Assembly (NCBI GenBank): GCA_030039655.1
Contig: JASHVC010000168.1
Span: 1 to 9,168, forward strand
Length of the DNA stretch: 9,168 nucleotides
DNA from: Xanthobacteraceae bacterium
GTDB taxonomy: Bacteria; Pseudomonadota; Alphaproteobacteria; Rhizobiales; Xanthobacteraceae
Direction of reading: 5' to 3'
Below the pieces are notes generated by a model. The model worked only from the letters and a program-made list of their open reading frames with translations, was not told where the DNA came from and ran no database searches. This document shows positions 1-6,562 of the stretch, piece after piece; within the stretch, counting starts at the first letter, position 1; the number at the start of each line of letters is the position of its first letter. A program made the position numbers and the translations under genes.

Positions 1-77
1 GCGCCCGTGCCGTCGAGATCGACCGCGACTTCGACGTCAGTTTCCTTGGTGGTGCGCTTGACGGATGCCTTGCGCAT
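1..77 (-). CDS. hisB: Imidazoleglycerol-phosphate dehydratase, N-terminal fragment (partial)
   Basis: Only the first 25 codons lie in the window; the gene runs off the left edge. The reverse strand reads MRKASVKRTTKETDVEVAVD followed by LDGTG. This is the typical HisB opening: basic residues, the TKET segment, then a beta strand ending in LDGTG. HisB dehydrates imidazoleglycerol phosphate to imidazoleacetol phosphate in histidine biosynthesis, in the cytoplasm. The ATG at 77 is preceded by GGAG (84-87 on the plus strand) with a 6-nt spacer, which supports this start. The gene is divergent from hslV, an arrangement common in alphaproteobacteria. The catalytic metal-binding histidines lie outside the window, so identity rests on the N-terminus and the context. 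Confidence 0.88.
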   Translation of the reverse strand, partial: MRKASVKRTTKETDVEVAVDLDGTG

Positions 78-171
78 GCTGTGCTCCGCGCTCAAAACCG
101 CGTGCCTTTTATCAGGGCTTTGCCCGTTCCGCCATTCGGCTCGCTCCCGACGGGGCACGGCGCGCCGCGTA

Positions 172-200
172 TTTGCATTGAGGACGGCCAACTCCTAAAT
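172..200 (+). promoter_or_regulatory. Candidate heat-shock (RpoH-like) promoter of the hslV operon
   Basis: TTTGCAT at 172-178 and CCTAAAT at 194-200 are separated by 15 bp. They resemble the RpoH pattern CTTGAAA / CCYATNT only partly: about 4 of 7 in the -35 and 6 of 7 in the -10 (counting N as a match). Transcription would start near 207, about 20 nt before the hslV ATG. hslVU is a classic RpoH regulon member in other proteobacteria, and that expectation is the main reason for listing this weak match. Confidence 0.28.
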
Positions 201-227
201 CATCCCTAAACAAAGGCCTTCCGGCGC

Positions 228-782
228 ATGCAGCCTCCCCAATCCGGCGATTTCGGCCCCTGGCACGGCACCACGATTCTGACGGTCCGCAAAGGCGGCG
301 CCGTGGCGGTCGGCGGCGATGGGCAGGTGTCGATCGGCCAAACCATCATTAAGGCCAATGCCAAGAAGGTACGCCGGCTCGGCAAGAGCGACGTGATCGG
401 CGGCTTCGCCGGGGCCACCGCCGACGCCTTCACGCTGTTCGAGCGGCTTGAGGCCAAGCTCGAGCAATATCCCGGACAGCTGATGCGCGCCGCCGTGGAG
501 CTCGCCAAGGACTGGCGCACGGACCGCTATCTGCGGCGGCTCGAAGCCATGATGATCGTCGCCGACAAGGACGTTTCTTTGGTGCTCACCGGCACCGGCG
601 ACGTGCTTGAGCCGGAAGCCGGCGTCGCGGGAATCGGCTCCGGCGGCAATTACGCGCTCGCCGCGGCGCGGGCGCTGATCGACGGGCCGCTCGACGCCGA
701 GGCGATCGTGCGCCGCGCGCTTGATATCGCGGCCGACATCTGCGTCTACACCAACCGCAACGTCACGGTGGAGACGCTGTGA
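228..782 (+). CDS. hslV: ATP-dependent protease HslVU, peptidase subunit HslV (ClpQ)
   Basis: 184 residues. HslV forms the double-hexamer proteolytic core of the cytoplasmic HslUV (ClpYQ) protease; the HslU ATPase unfolds substrates and feeds them in. HslV is an N-terminal nucleophile threonine peptidase. Here the Thr pair (T15-T16, in [13 protein letters not shown]) follows a 14-residue leader, so G14-T15 must be cleaved to expose the catalytic Thr. Alphaproteobacterial HslV proteins often carry such a propeptide, unlike E. coli, where only Met precedes it. Other family landmarks are [54 protein letters not shown] and the C-terminal ADICVYTN, which contributes to the cation site. The ATG is preceded by AAAGG (212-216) with an 11-nt spacer. 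The stop overlaps the start of the next gene. Confidence 0.97.
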   Translation: MQPPQSGDFGPWHGTTILTVRKGGAVAVGGDGQVSIGQTIIKANAKKVRRLGKSDVIGGFAGATADAFTLFERLEAKLEQYPGQLMRAAVELAKDWRTDRYLRRLEAMMIVADKDVSLVLTGTGDVLEPEAGVAGIGSGGNYALAAARALIDGPLDAEAIVRRALDIAADICVYTNRNVTVETL

Positions 783-1906
783 TGGTTGAGGACGACGACC
801 TGGACGCAGCGGTCACAGAAGGCGTCCTCACCCAGGCGCAACTTGATGCCCTGCGCACATTTGTGGCCAGCCGGCGGGCGAGCGCCGAGCGCGCCGACGA
901 TGAGCGCTTTCGCTTCATGCGCGGCTTCAACGACTTCTTTTTCGCCGTGGGCATCGTGCTGTTCGGCGCCGGCATTGCGTTCTTCGCCGGGACCAGTGCG
1001 TTCAAAAATATGCTCGCGGCCGTTGTCATCTGGGCGCTCGCGGAATTTCTGGTGCGACGCATGAGGCTCGTGCTGCCCGGCATTCTGCTGGTATCTTTGT
1101 TCGCCTTTTTCGCATTCCGGCTGACGCAACTGAATTGGGCGGCTCTCTCTCACTTTATCGGGGTGCCGCTGCGTCTTACGCCTGGATTCCCAACGCGACC
1201 CAGTCCGTTTCTTGATAGTTTCGAGCCCATCGCGATTGCGGTGAAGGCGTTGGCGGCAGCGCTGACCGCATTTCTTTTTTACCTGCGGTTCCAGCTCCCG
1301 TTTGCGCTCCTCGTAATCGCCGGCTCCCTCGTGTTGTTCGTATCGATGCTTTTTGGTCCCGTCCTGTTTCCCAACACTTCCGCGTATTCAATTATCTTGC
1401 TGGCCTGCGGGTTGGGCGTATTCGCGGTCGCGATGTACTATGACCTGTCGGACCGCACCCGTACCACACGCCTTGCGGACTGTGCGTTTTGGCTGCACCT
1501 GTTGGCGGCGCCGCTGATCGTCCACTCGCTGATCCGCCTGCTCCTGTCCGGCCCCTCCGGCACCGATGCGAGCGTTGGTCCATTCGGGCTAACCATGACG
1601 ACGATCAGTGCGGTGACGATCTTTATCATTGTGGCGTTACTGACCATCGTGGCGATCCTGATCGACCGCCGCGCGTTGCTAGTATCGGCACTGATCTATC
1701 TTGGCGTTGCCATCGGTTACGCCCTCACCGGCGCGATCCGGGCCGGCGCTGACAACGACGCATCCGTCTTCTTCGCGACGCTCGTGATCCTCGGCGCCAT
1801 GGTCCTGATATTAGGGGCCGGCTGGCAGCCGCTCCGTCGTGTCTTCTTGCGGCTGATCCCAACCGCTTTCGTCAACCGGCTCCCGCCCGCAGCGTACCCC
1901 GCATGA
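782..1906 (+). CDS. Uncharacterised multi-pass membrane protein inside the hslV-hslU operon
   Basis: 374 residues from ATG 782. GTG 779 would add one residue, but GGAG at 770-773 lies 8 nt before the ATG, which suits it better. The ~45-residue N-terminal part is soluble and charged ([17 protein letters not shown]). About ten hydrophobic segments follow, roughly at residues 51-69, 75-91, 96-114, 149-168, 171-194, 200-219, 235-255, 273-293, 298-319 and 327-346, so it is an inner-membrane protein. A short [22 protein letters not shown] helix before many TM segments recalls DUF2157-type predicted membrane proteins, and [15 protein letters not shown] looks like a conserved core, but I cannot assign a family firmly. 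No catalytic motif or transport signature is visible. It starts in TGATG with the hslV stop and ends in ATGA with the hslU start, so it is co-transcribed and probably translationally coupled with both. Codons are more T-rich than in the flanking genes, which is expected for membrane segments and is not by itself evidence of transfer. Function unknown. Confidence 0.85.
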   Translation: MVEDDDLDAAVTEGVLTQAQLDALRTFVASRRASAERADDERFRFMRGFNDFFFAVGIVLFGAGIAFFAGTSAFKNMLAAVVIWALAEFLVRRMRLVLPGILLVSLFAFFAFRLTQLNWAALSHFIGVPLRLTPGFPTRPSPFLDSFEPIAIAVKALAAALTAFLFYLRFQLPFALLVIAGSLVLFVSMLFGPVLFPNTSAYSIILLACGLGVFAVAMYYDLSDRTRTTRLADCAFWLHLLAAPLIVHSLIRLLLSGPSGTDASVGPFGLTMTTISAVTIFIIVALLTIVAILIDRRALLVSALIYLGVAIGYALTGAIRAGADNDASVFFATLVILGAMVLILGAGWQPLRRVFLRLIPTAFVNRLPPAAYPA

Positions 1907-3210
1907 GTGATTTCTCTCCCCGCGAGATCGTTTCCGAACTCGACCGCTTCATCGTCGGCCAAGGCGACGCCAAACGCGCCGTGGCGATCGCGCTGCGCAA
2001 CCGCTGGCGCCGGCTGCAGCTCGACGAGCGGCTGCGCGAAGAGGTACTGCCGAAAAACATTTTGATGATCGGACCCACCGGCGTCGGCAAGACCGAGATT
2101 TCCCGCAGGCTCGCCAAACTCGCCGGCGCCCCGTTCCTCAAAATCGAGGCCACCAAATTCACCGAGGTCGGCTATGTGGGCCGCGACGTCGAGCAGATCG
2201 TGCGCGACCTCGTGGAAATCGCCATCACGCAAATGCGCGAGAGGAAGCGCAAGGACGTGCAGGCGAAAGCCCAACAGGCCGCCGAAGACCGGGTGCTCGA
2301 CGCGCTGGTCGGCGCCAATGCGAGCGCCTCCACCAAGGAAGCATTCCGCAAGAAGCTCCGCGCCGGCGAACTCAACGACAAAGAGATTGAGATCGAGGTG
2401 CAATCGGGGGGCGGCGGGATGCCGTTGATCGACATTCCGGGCATGCCGGGCGCGCAGATGGGCGCGATCTCCATCGGCGATATCTTCGGCAAGCTCGGCG
2501 GCGGTCGTACTAAAACGCGCCGCGTCACCGTGCACGATTCCTACGACATCCTGGTCAACGAGGAGTCCGACAAGCTGCTCGATACCGATCAGCTCACCCA
2601 GGAAGCCATCAAGGCGGTGGAGCAGAACGGCATCGTGTTCCTCGACGAGATCGACAAAATCTGCGCCCGCGACGGCCGCATCGGCGCCGATGTATCGCGC
2701 GAAGGTGTCCAACGCGATCTGCTGCCTCTGATCGAAGGCACCACCGTCGCCACCAAGCACGGATCAGTGAAAACCGACCATATCCTGTTCATCGCGTCGG
2801 GCGCCTTTCACATCTCCAAGCCGTCGGACTTGCTGCCCGAGCTGCAAGGCCGCTTGCCCATTCGCGTCGAGCTCAGGGCGCTGACCCGCGACGACTTGCG
2901 CCGCATCCTCACCGATCCAGAGGCCTCGCTGATCAAACAATACGTGGCGCTGCTCGCGACCGAAGGCGTGACGCTTGAGTTTTCCGAGGACGCCATCGAT
3001 GCGGTGGCCGATGTGGCCGTGGCGGTCAATTCGAGCGTGGAGAATATCGGCGCCCGGCGATTGCAGACCGTGATGGAAAGGGTGCTCGACGAAGTGTCCT
3101 TCGCGGCCCCCGATCGAAACGGCGACACAGTGAAGATCGACGCGGCGTACGTGCACAAGCACATCGGCGATCTCGCCAAGAACGCAGACCTCAGCCGCTT
3201 CATCCTCTAG
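1903..3210 (+). CDS. hslU: ATP-dependent protease HslVU, ATPase/unfoldase subunit HslU (ClpY)
   Basis: 435 residues, full length for the family. HslU is an AAA+ hexameric unfoldase that recognises, unfolds and threads substrates into HslV. Visible motifs: N-terminal [29 protein letters not shown]; Walker A GPTGVGKT (57-64); pore loop GYVG (90-93); I-domain about 110-215 with a Gly/Pro-rich stretch ([15 protein letters not shown], 169-183); Walker [10 protein letters not shown] (244-252); [11 protein letters not shown] (314-324), containing the probable arginine finger; sensor-2 GARRLQ (383-388); and the C-terminal tail LSRFIL, which docks into HslV to activate it. Its ATG overlaps the upstream stop (ATGA, 1903-1906). 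The preceding 30 nt are C-rich with no Shine-Dalgarno, so initiation probably depends on ribosomes finishing the membrane-protein gene. Confidence 0.98.
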   Translation: MSDFSPREIVSELDRFIVGQGDAKRAVAIALRNRWRRLQLDERLREEVLPKNILMIGPTGVGKTEISRRLAKLAGAPFLKIEATKFTEVGYVGRDVEQIVRDLVEIAITQMRERKRKDVQAKAQQAAEDRVLDALVGANASASTKEAFRKKLRAGELNDKEIEIEVQSGGGGMPLIDIPGMPGAQMGAISIGDIFGKLGGGRTKTRRVTVHDSYDILVNEESDKLLDTDQLTQEAIKAVEQNGIVFLDEIDKICARDGRIGADVSREGVQRDLLPLIEGTTVATKHGSVKTDHILFIASGAFHISKPSDLLPELQGRLPIRVELRALTRDDLRRILTDPEASLIKQYVALLATEGVTLEFSEDAIDAVADVAVAVNSSVENIGARRLQTVMERVLDEVSFAAPDRNGDTVKIDAAYVHKHIGDLAKNADLSRFIL

Positions 3211-3249
3211 GGTCGCAGCAGCCCAGTCAGTGTGACGCAGCCCGGATGC

Positions 3250-3279
3250 TTGGTCTCGGCAGTTGATTACCGCTATGAT
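3250..3279 (+). promoter_or_regulatory. Candidate sigma-70-type promoter for the Bug protein gene
   Basis: TTGGTC (3250-3255) and TATGAT (3274-3279) are 18 bp apart. The -10 matches the TATAAT consensus at 5 of 6 positions and the -35 matches TTGACA at 3 of 6. Start of transcription would fall near 3286, leaving a leader of about 20 nt before the GTG at 3306. It lies in the 95-bp gap after hslU, where no strong terminator was seen, so read-through from hslU is also possible. Confidence 0.38.
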
Positions 3280-3305
3280 CGCACAAAACAAGCCGGAGTG
3301 CGGCC

Positions 3306-4283
3306 GTGATCACTCGTCGCCGCCTGATAAGACTGTCAGCCGCATCGATCTTTGCGCCAGCCATCGGGGTGCGCGCAGCGCGAGCGCAGGCGTGGCCCGA
3401 TCGGCCTATCCACTTGATCGTGCCGATCGCTGCCGGCGGGCCGACCGACACCAACGCACGCATCGTTGCCGACCAAATGTCCAAGGTTCTGGGCCAGCAA
3501 GTCGTGGTCGACAACAAGGGCGGCGCAGGCACCAACATCGGCAACGGTTTCGTCGCCCACTCCGAGCCCGACGGCTACACAATACTGTACGGAACCTCGT
3601 CGCTCGCGGCGAACGCCGCACTTTACCGCGCCCTCGACTACAATCCCCTCACCGATCTGGCGCCGGTTTCACTGGTTTCCAAATTTCCATTCTTCATGTT
3701 CGTGCCGAATTCGTCGCCGGCAAAGACCGTCGCCGAGTTTGTTGCACTGGCAAAAGAAAAGCCGGGCAAACTCATCATGGGCTCGCCCGGGACCGGAAGC
3801 GGGCCGCATCTTTCCGAATTGCTGTTCATGCAGATGGCGCAGATCCAGATGACCCATGCGCCCTACCGCGGCGCAGCGCCCGCCTTCATCGATCTCATAC
3901 CCGGCCGCATCGATTGCTATTTCGGGAGCGGTGAACTCCTGACCTATTCGCGATCTGGGCAAGTGCGCGTGCTCGGATCGAGCGGCACCAAAAGATCGCC
4001 GGCCGCACCCGACGTTCCCACTATCGCGGAAGCCGGGGTTCCCGGTTACGAAGTTGAATCGTGGCAAAGCGTGTTTGCACCGGCCAAGACACCAACCGAA
4101 ATCGTGCAAAAAATGAACGCCGGCATCGCCAAGGCGCTCGCCGATCCAGCGCTGATCAACAAGTTTGCCGAGACGGCCTATGCGACAACACCCAGTTCTC
4201 CGGAGGAGCTGGGCAAATTTCTGGAGGCGGATACGCAGAAATGGGCCGCCATCATCAAAGCGGCCGACCTTAAGATCAATTAG
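3306..4283 (+). CDS. Bug/TctC-family periplasmic solute-binding protein
   Basis: 325 residues, normal for the family (Bug extracytoplasmic receptors of tripartite tricarboxylate transporters). These bind carboxylates or other small molecules in the periplasm; the ligand cannot be told from sequence. The N-terminus MITRRRLIRLSAASIFAPAI is an export signal with a twin-arginine-like TRRRLIR, and cleavage is likely around ARAQA (25-29). The mature protein begins WPDRPIHLIVPIAAGGPTD, the Bug signature with the Gly-rich ligand loop. Later landmarks are VVDNKGGAGTNIG (67-78), EPDGYTILYGTSS (87-99), GSPGTGSGPHLSELLF (159-174), HAPYRGAAPAF (184-194), DVPTIAEAGVPGYE (236-249) and FAPAKTP (257-263). The GTG start has GGAG (3295-3298) 7 nt upstream. 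No TctA/TctB membrane partners are in the window, so it is an orphan receptor here. It is not part of the HslVU function, only a neighbour. Confidence 0.93.
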   Translation: MITRRRLIRLSAASIFAPAIGVRAARAQAWPDRPIHLIVPIAAGGPTDTNARIVADQMSKVLGQQVVVDNKGGAGTNIGNGFVAHSEPDGYTILYGTSSLAANAALYRALDYNPLTDLAPVSLVSKFPFFMFVPNSSPAKTVAEFVALAKEKPGKLIMGSPGTGSGPHLSELLFMQMAQIQMTHAPYRGAAPAFIDLIPGRIDCYFGSGELLTYSRSGQVRVLGSSGTKRSPAAPDVPTIAEAGVPGYEVESWQSVFAPAKTPTEIVQKMNAGIAKALADPALINKFAETAYATTPSSPEELGKFLEADTQKWAAIIKAADLKIN

Positions 4284-4305
4284 CCCGACAAGCTCGTTAC
4301 GGGCT
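4282..4305. terminator. Possible bidirectional terminator hairpin between convergent genes
   Basis: AGCCCG (4282-4287) and CGGGCT (4300-4305) can pair as a 6-bp stem with a 12-nt loop. The right side is followed by a pyrimidine-rich stretch, CTTCGAGTCCTCTTT. It sits exactly between the convergent stops of the Bug gene and the small minus-strand ORF and overlaps both stops. The stem is short, the loop is long and the T tract is imperfect, so this is a weak call. Confidence 0.28.
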
Positions 4306-4440
4306 CTTCGAGTCCTCTTTGATCTCACGGATGACCCGCATCCACTTCTCGGCTGCGGCAAATACCTGCTTGTCAGCGACACTTTGCGCCGGCTTGGCCT
4401 TTGGCTTCGGCGGCGCGACCATCGTTTCGGTATCGGACAT
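4297..4440 (-). CDS. Small hypothetical protein (47 aa), Lys/Pro-rich N-terminal half
   Basis: Not recognised. From the ATG at 4440 the product begins MSDTETMVAPPKPKAKPAQS and ends with a basic/amphipathic helix-like segment (ADKQVFAAAEKWMRVIREIKE) and the tail DSKSP. It has no signal peptide or membrane segment. An upstream in-frame ATG at 4485 would add 15 residues (MGLSIAVANRSVGGV). I prefer 4440 because the protein then begins like a typical soluble small protein, although neither start has a convincing Shine-Dalgarno. It ends 13 bp from the Bug gene stop, convergent with it. A flexible Pro/Lys segment followed by an amphipathic helix could suit a small adaptor or nucleic-acid-associated protein, but no function is assigned. 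It may also be non-coding. Confidence 0.45.
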   Translation of the reverse strand: MSDTETMVAPPKPKAKPAQSVADKQVFAAAEKWMRVIREIKEDSKSP

Positions 4441-4528
4441 GACCCCACCCACACTTCGATTGGCAACCGCAATCGACAGACCCATTCTGCCGGAAAAATT
4501 GGACGATTGCTTGTGCGGATTTAGGCGT

Positions 4529-4542
4529 CGTTAACGTTAACG
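4529..4542. repeat. Perfect 14-bp palindrome at the 3' end of the Smr gene
   Basis: CGTTAACGTTAACG is its own reverse complement and consists of two adjacent GTTAAC units. It spans the smr stop codon (TAA at 4539-4537, minus strand). It is AT-rich for this GC-rich sequence. It could be a protein-binding site or a chance palindrome; no T tract follows, so it is not a terminator. Confidence 0.6.
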
Positions 4543-5112
4543 TTCCGTTGCGCTGGCCCGCCGCAACCGCACATAAAGCGCGCCTTCCCCCCCGTGACCC
4601 ACGTGGGCGTCCTCAAATCCGACGATAAATGACCGAAATTCCGGCAGCGAAAGCCACATGGGCACCTGCCGCTTGAGCACCCCACGCTCGCCGCCGAGGC
4701 CCCGGTCCCCTCTCTCACCCCCCTTGCCGGTGACCACCAGCACGATCCGGGCTCCGTCCGCCTGGGCGCGCTGCAGAAAGCGGAACAGCGCGGCGTGAGC
4801 CTGCTTTTGCGTGTGTCCATGCAGATCGATCCGGGCATCGATCGGATCGCGGCCGCGGGCGACGCGCTGTTTGGCACGGCGGCCCAGCGGCGCCAGCGCC
4901 GGCGGCTTCGCGGGCTCCGGAAGCTTCGGCACCAAAGCGCGCAGCCGGTCGAGCCGGCTGGGTTTGAGTGCACGCGCTTTCTCAGCGACGGGCTTTCCGG
5001 GTTCTTCGGACTTGGCGGTCGAGCGCCCCGGCCGGCGCAACGGCGTGACCGAGCGCGCCAGTCCGGTCCACAAGTCGCGCTCTTCGTCGCTCAACTCCCG
5101 CCGGCGGCTCAT
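4537..5112 (-). CDS. Smr-domain protein (MutS2 C-terminal-like putative endonuclease)
   Basis: 191 residues. The Smr domain occupies about residues 92-185. Motifs seen are IDLHGHT (95-101), the (V)VTGKGG loop (127-132), RGVLKRQVPMWL (143-154) and GHGGEGALYVRLRR (172-185). These match the DLHG / TGKG / HGG pattern of small stand-alone Smr proteins, several of which nick DNA or RNA. The substrate here is unknown. The first 90 residues are a charged, Pro/Ala/Lys-rich, probably disordered arm opening with a conserved-looking DEERDLWTGLARSVTPL. The ATG overlaps the mltA stop (ATGA on the minus strand, 5109-5112), so it is the last gene of the tim44-like/mltA/smr operon and probably translationally coupled. 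Confidence 0.92.
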   Translation of the reverse strand: MSRRRELSDEERDLWTGLARSVTPLRRPGRSTAKSEEPGKPVAEKARALKPSRLDRLRALVPKLPEPAKPPALAPLGRRAKQRVARGRDPIDARIDLHGHTQKQAHAALFRFLQRAQADGARIVLVVTGKGGERGDRGLGGERGVLKRQVPMWLSLPEFRSFIVGFEDAHVGHGGEGALYVRLRRASATER

Positions 5113-6557
5113 TGCTCTTTTCGCCGTTTTTTTGGCTTCGCTGCGGGAGCTGGCTCGGGCGCACCGGTACCCGCAGGCGCTAGTGCGATAGGGGGGCCCG
5201 GCGCAGCTGGCGGTCTCTCTTCCGGCAGTGGCGCGTCTTCTTCGGCCGGTGCGGCGGCATCCGGAATGCTCGCGGTGTTGCCGCCGGCCTCCGCGGTGTT
5301 CGGAGGTTTGGCCGGTTTCGGCCGCACAACAGGCAACGGCATGCTGCGGCCGGCCTCAACCGGATCGAGAGTCCGCGGCAGCAGCATCACGAACCGGCCG
5401 GGATTCTTGATGCGGCCGGCGATGCGCGCGGCCTCGTCGCCGGCGCCGAAATAAATGTCGGCGCGCGCCGTCCCGACGATGGCCGAACCGGTATCCTGCG
5501 CTACCATGAGCCGGCGGAATTTGGTCGCCGCCTTGTCGTTGGCGATGGGCAGATCCGCTTGGATGAAGAACGGCGTGCCATAAACGTGCAACGCGCGATC
5601 AATGGCAATCGAACGGCCGGGCACTAGCGGTACGCCCTCGCCGCCGACCGCCTCATCTTCGTTTGACAAATTGGTAATGGTGAAAAACACGTAGGATTTG
5701 TTTTCCTGCTCAATGGCCTTGGCCTGATCCGGGTTGGCCTCCATCCATTCGCGGATGCGCTGCATCGACACTTCGTCCTTGGTCATGAGGCCGCGGTCGA
5801 TGAGTACGCGGCCGACCGGCGTGTAGGGCCAGCCGTTATAAGAGTCATAGTTCACGCGCAGAATGGACCCGTCTTCCAGCCTGATGCGGGCGGAGCCTTG
5901 GATCTGCGCAAACAACACGTCGATCGGGCTGCGCAACCAGCAGATCTCCAAATGCCAACCGTCGAGTGCACCGTTTTCGATTTCACCGCGGGTGTAATAA
6001 GGCACGATCTTACGGCGGCCCACACGCCGACCAACCTTGACGCCCTTGGAGGGGAATGAATCGCCGAGCTTGCGCCAACCGGAGGCAACAAGGTTCGGCG
6101 GCCGCCGATAGAGTGGTGCCGTAAATTCGCCGGTTGGCACCCGCGAACCCTCGATGATGGGCTCGTAATAGCCGGTGAGAAAACCATCGGTTTCGCCGAG
6201 CTTCGAAAGCTGCACCGGGCGGAAATTGTCCTCAAAGAATTTGCGCGCGCCATTTTCATCGAGCGGGACAGCGGCTTGCGCGCGAGCGCAGACCTCCTTC
6301 AACGCCGCGGTGATCTCCATCATCTCCTGCGTGGGCCGCCGCTTGCTCTCGAGCGCACGGCAACTGTCGAGAAACGTCGCAAAGGCTGTGGCGTGATCGT
6401 CGCCGGCCCAACCGTCGAGGTTCGACCATTCGAGCGGCTCGTATTGGGCGTTTGGGAACTTCAGCGGCTCATGGGTCTCGCCAAGCGCAACGCTCGTGAC
6501 GCCGAGGAGGCTGCCGAAAACAATGAACGCACGAAAAATCCGGCAACGCGGCGTCAT
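5109..6557 (-). CDS. mltA: Membrane-bound lytic murein transglycosylase A (MltA family)
   Basis: 482 residues from ATG 6557. An upstream ATG (6635) adds 26 residues that overlap the previous gene and would bury the signal peptide, so 6557 is preferred; GAGG lies 3 nt before it. MltA cleaves the MurNAc-GlcNAc bond of peptidoglycan to form 1,6-anhydroMurNAc ends. Residues 1-26 form a signal peptide (basic start, IFRAFIVFGSLLGVTSVALG) with cleavage near ALG/ET and no lipobox Cys, so the protein is probably soluble periplasmic and not a lipoprotein as in E. coli. The MltA domain covers about 115-300 (TGYYEP at 128-133, PLYRRP, WLRSPIDVLFAQIQGSARI, NGWPYTPVGR). The 3D domain covers about 310-395 (AQDTGSAIVGTARADIYFG, 353-371), carrying the conserved aspartates that include the catalytic one. 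Residues about 404-482 are a Pro/Ala-rich tail ending in KPKKRRKEQ, absent from E. coli MltA. It is the middle gene of the operon. Confidence 0.94.
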   Translation of the reverse strand: MTPRCRIFRAFIVFGSLLGVTSVALGETHEPLKFPNAQYEPLEWSNLDGWAGDDHATAFATFLDSCRALESKRRPTQEMMEITAALKEVCARAQAAVPLDENGARKFFEDNFRPVQLSKLGETDGFLTGYYEPIIEGSRVPTGEFTAPLYRRPPNLVASGWRKLGDSFPSKGVKVGRRVGRRKIVPYYTRGEIENGALDGWHLEICWLRSPIDVLFAQIQGSARIRLEDGSILRVNYDSYNGWPYTPVGRVLIDRGLMTKDEVSMQRIREWMEANPDQAKAIEQENKSYVFFTITNLSNEDEAVGGEGVPLVPGRSIAIDRALHVYGTPFFIQADLPIANDKAATKFRRLMVAQDTGSAIVGTARADIYFGAGDEAARIAGRIKNPGRFVMLLPRTLDPVEAGRSMPLPVVRPKPAKPPNTAEAGGNTASIPDAAAPAEEDAPLPEERPPAAPGPPIALAPAGTGAPEPAPAAKPKKRRKEQ

Positions 6558-6562
6558 CGACC

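Noticed and set aside
1717..2760. Long minus-strand open frame (347 codons) opposite hslU
   Set aside because: It lies wholly antisense to hslU and the end of the membrane-protein gene. Its composition (His/Asp/Ala/Leu-rich, no domain) is what a GC-rich codon-biased gene yields on the opposite strand.
3211..3249. Rho-independent terminator after hslU
   Set aside because: No stable stem followed by a T run was seen; only short GC-rich complementarity.
4795..5454. Plus-strand open frame of 219 codons opposite smr and mltA
   Set aside because: Antisense shadow; the Ser/Gly/Ala-rich product mirrors the Pro/Ala-rich mltA tail and has no recognisable domain.
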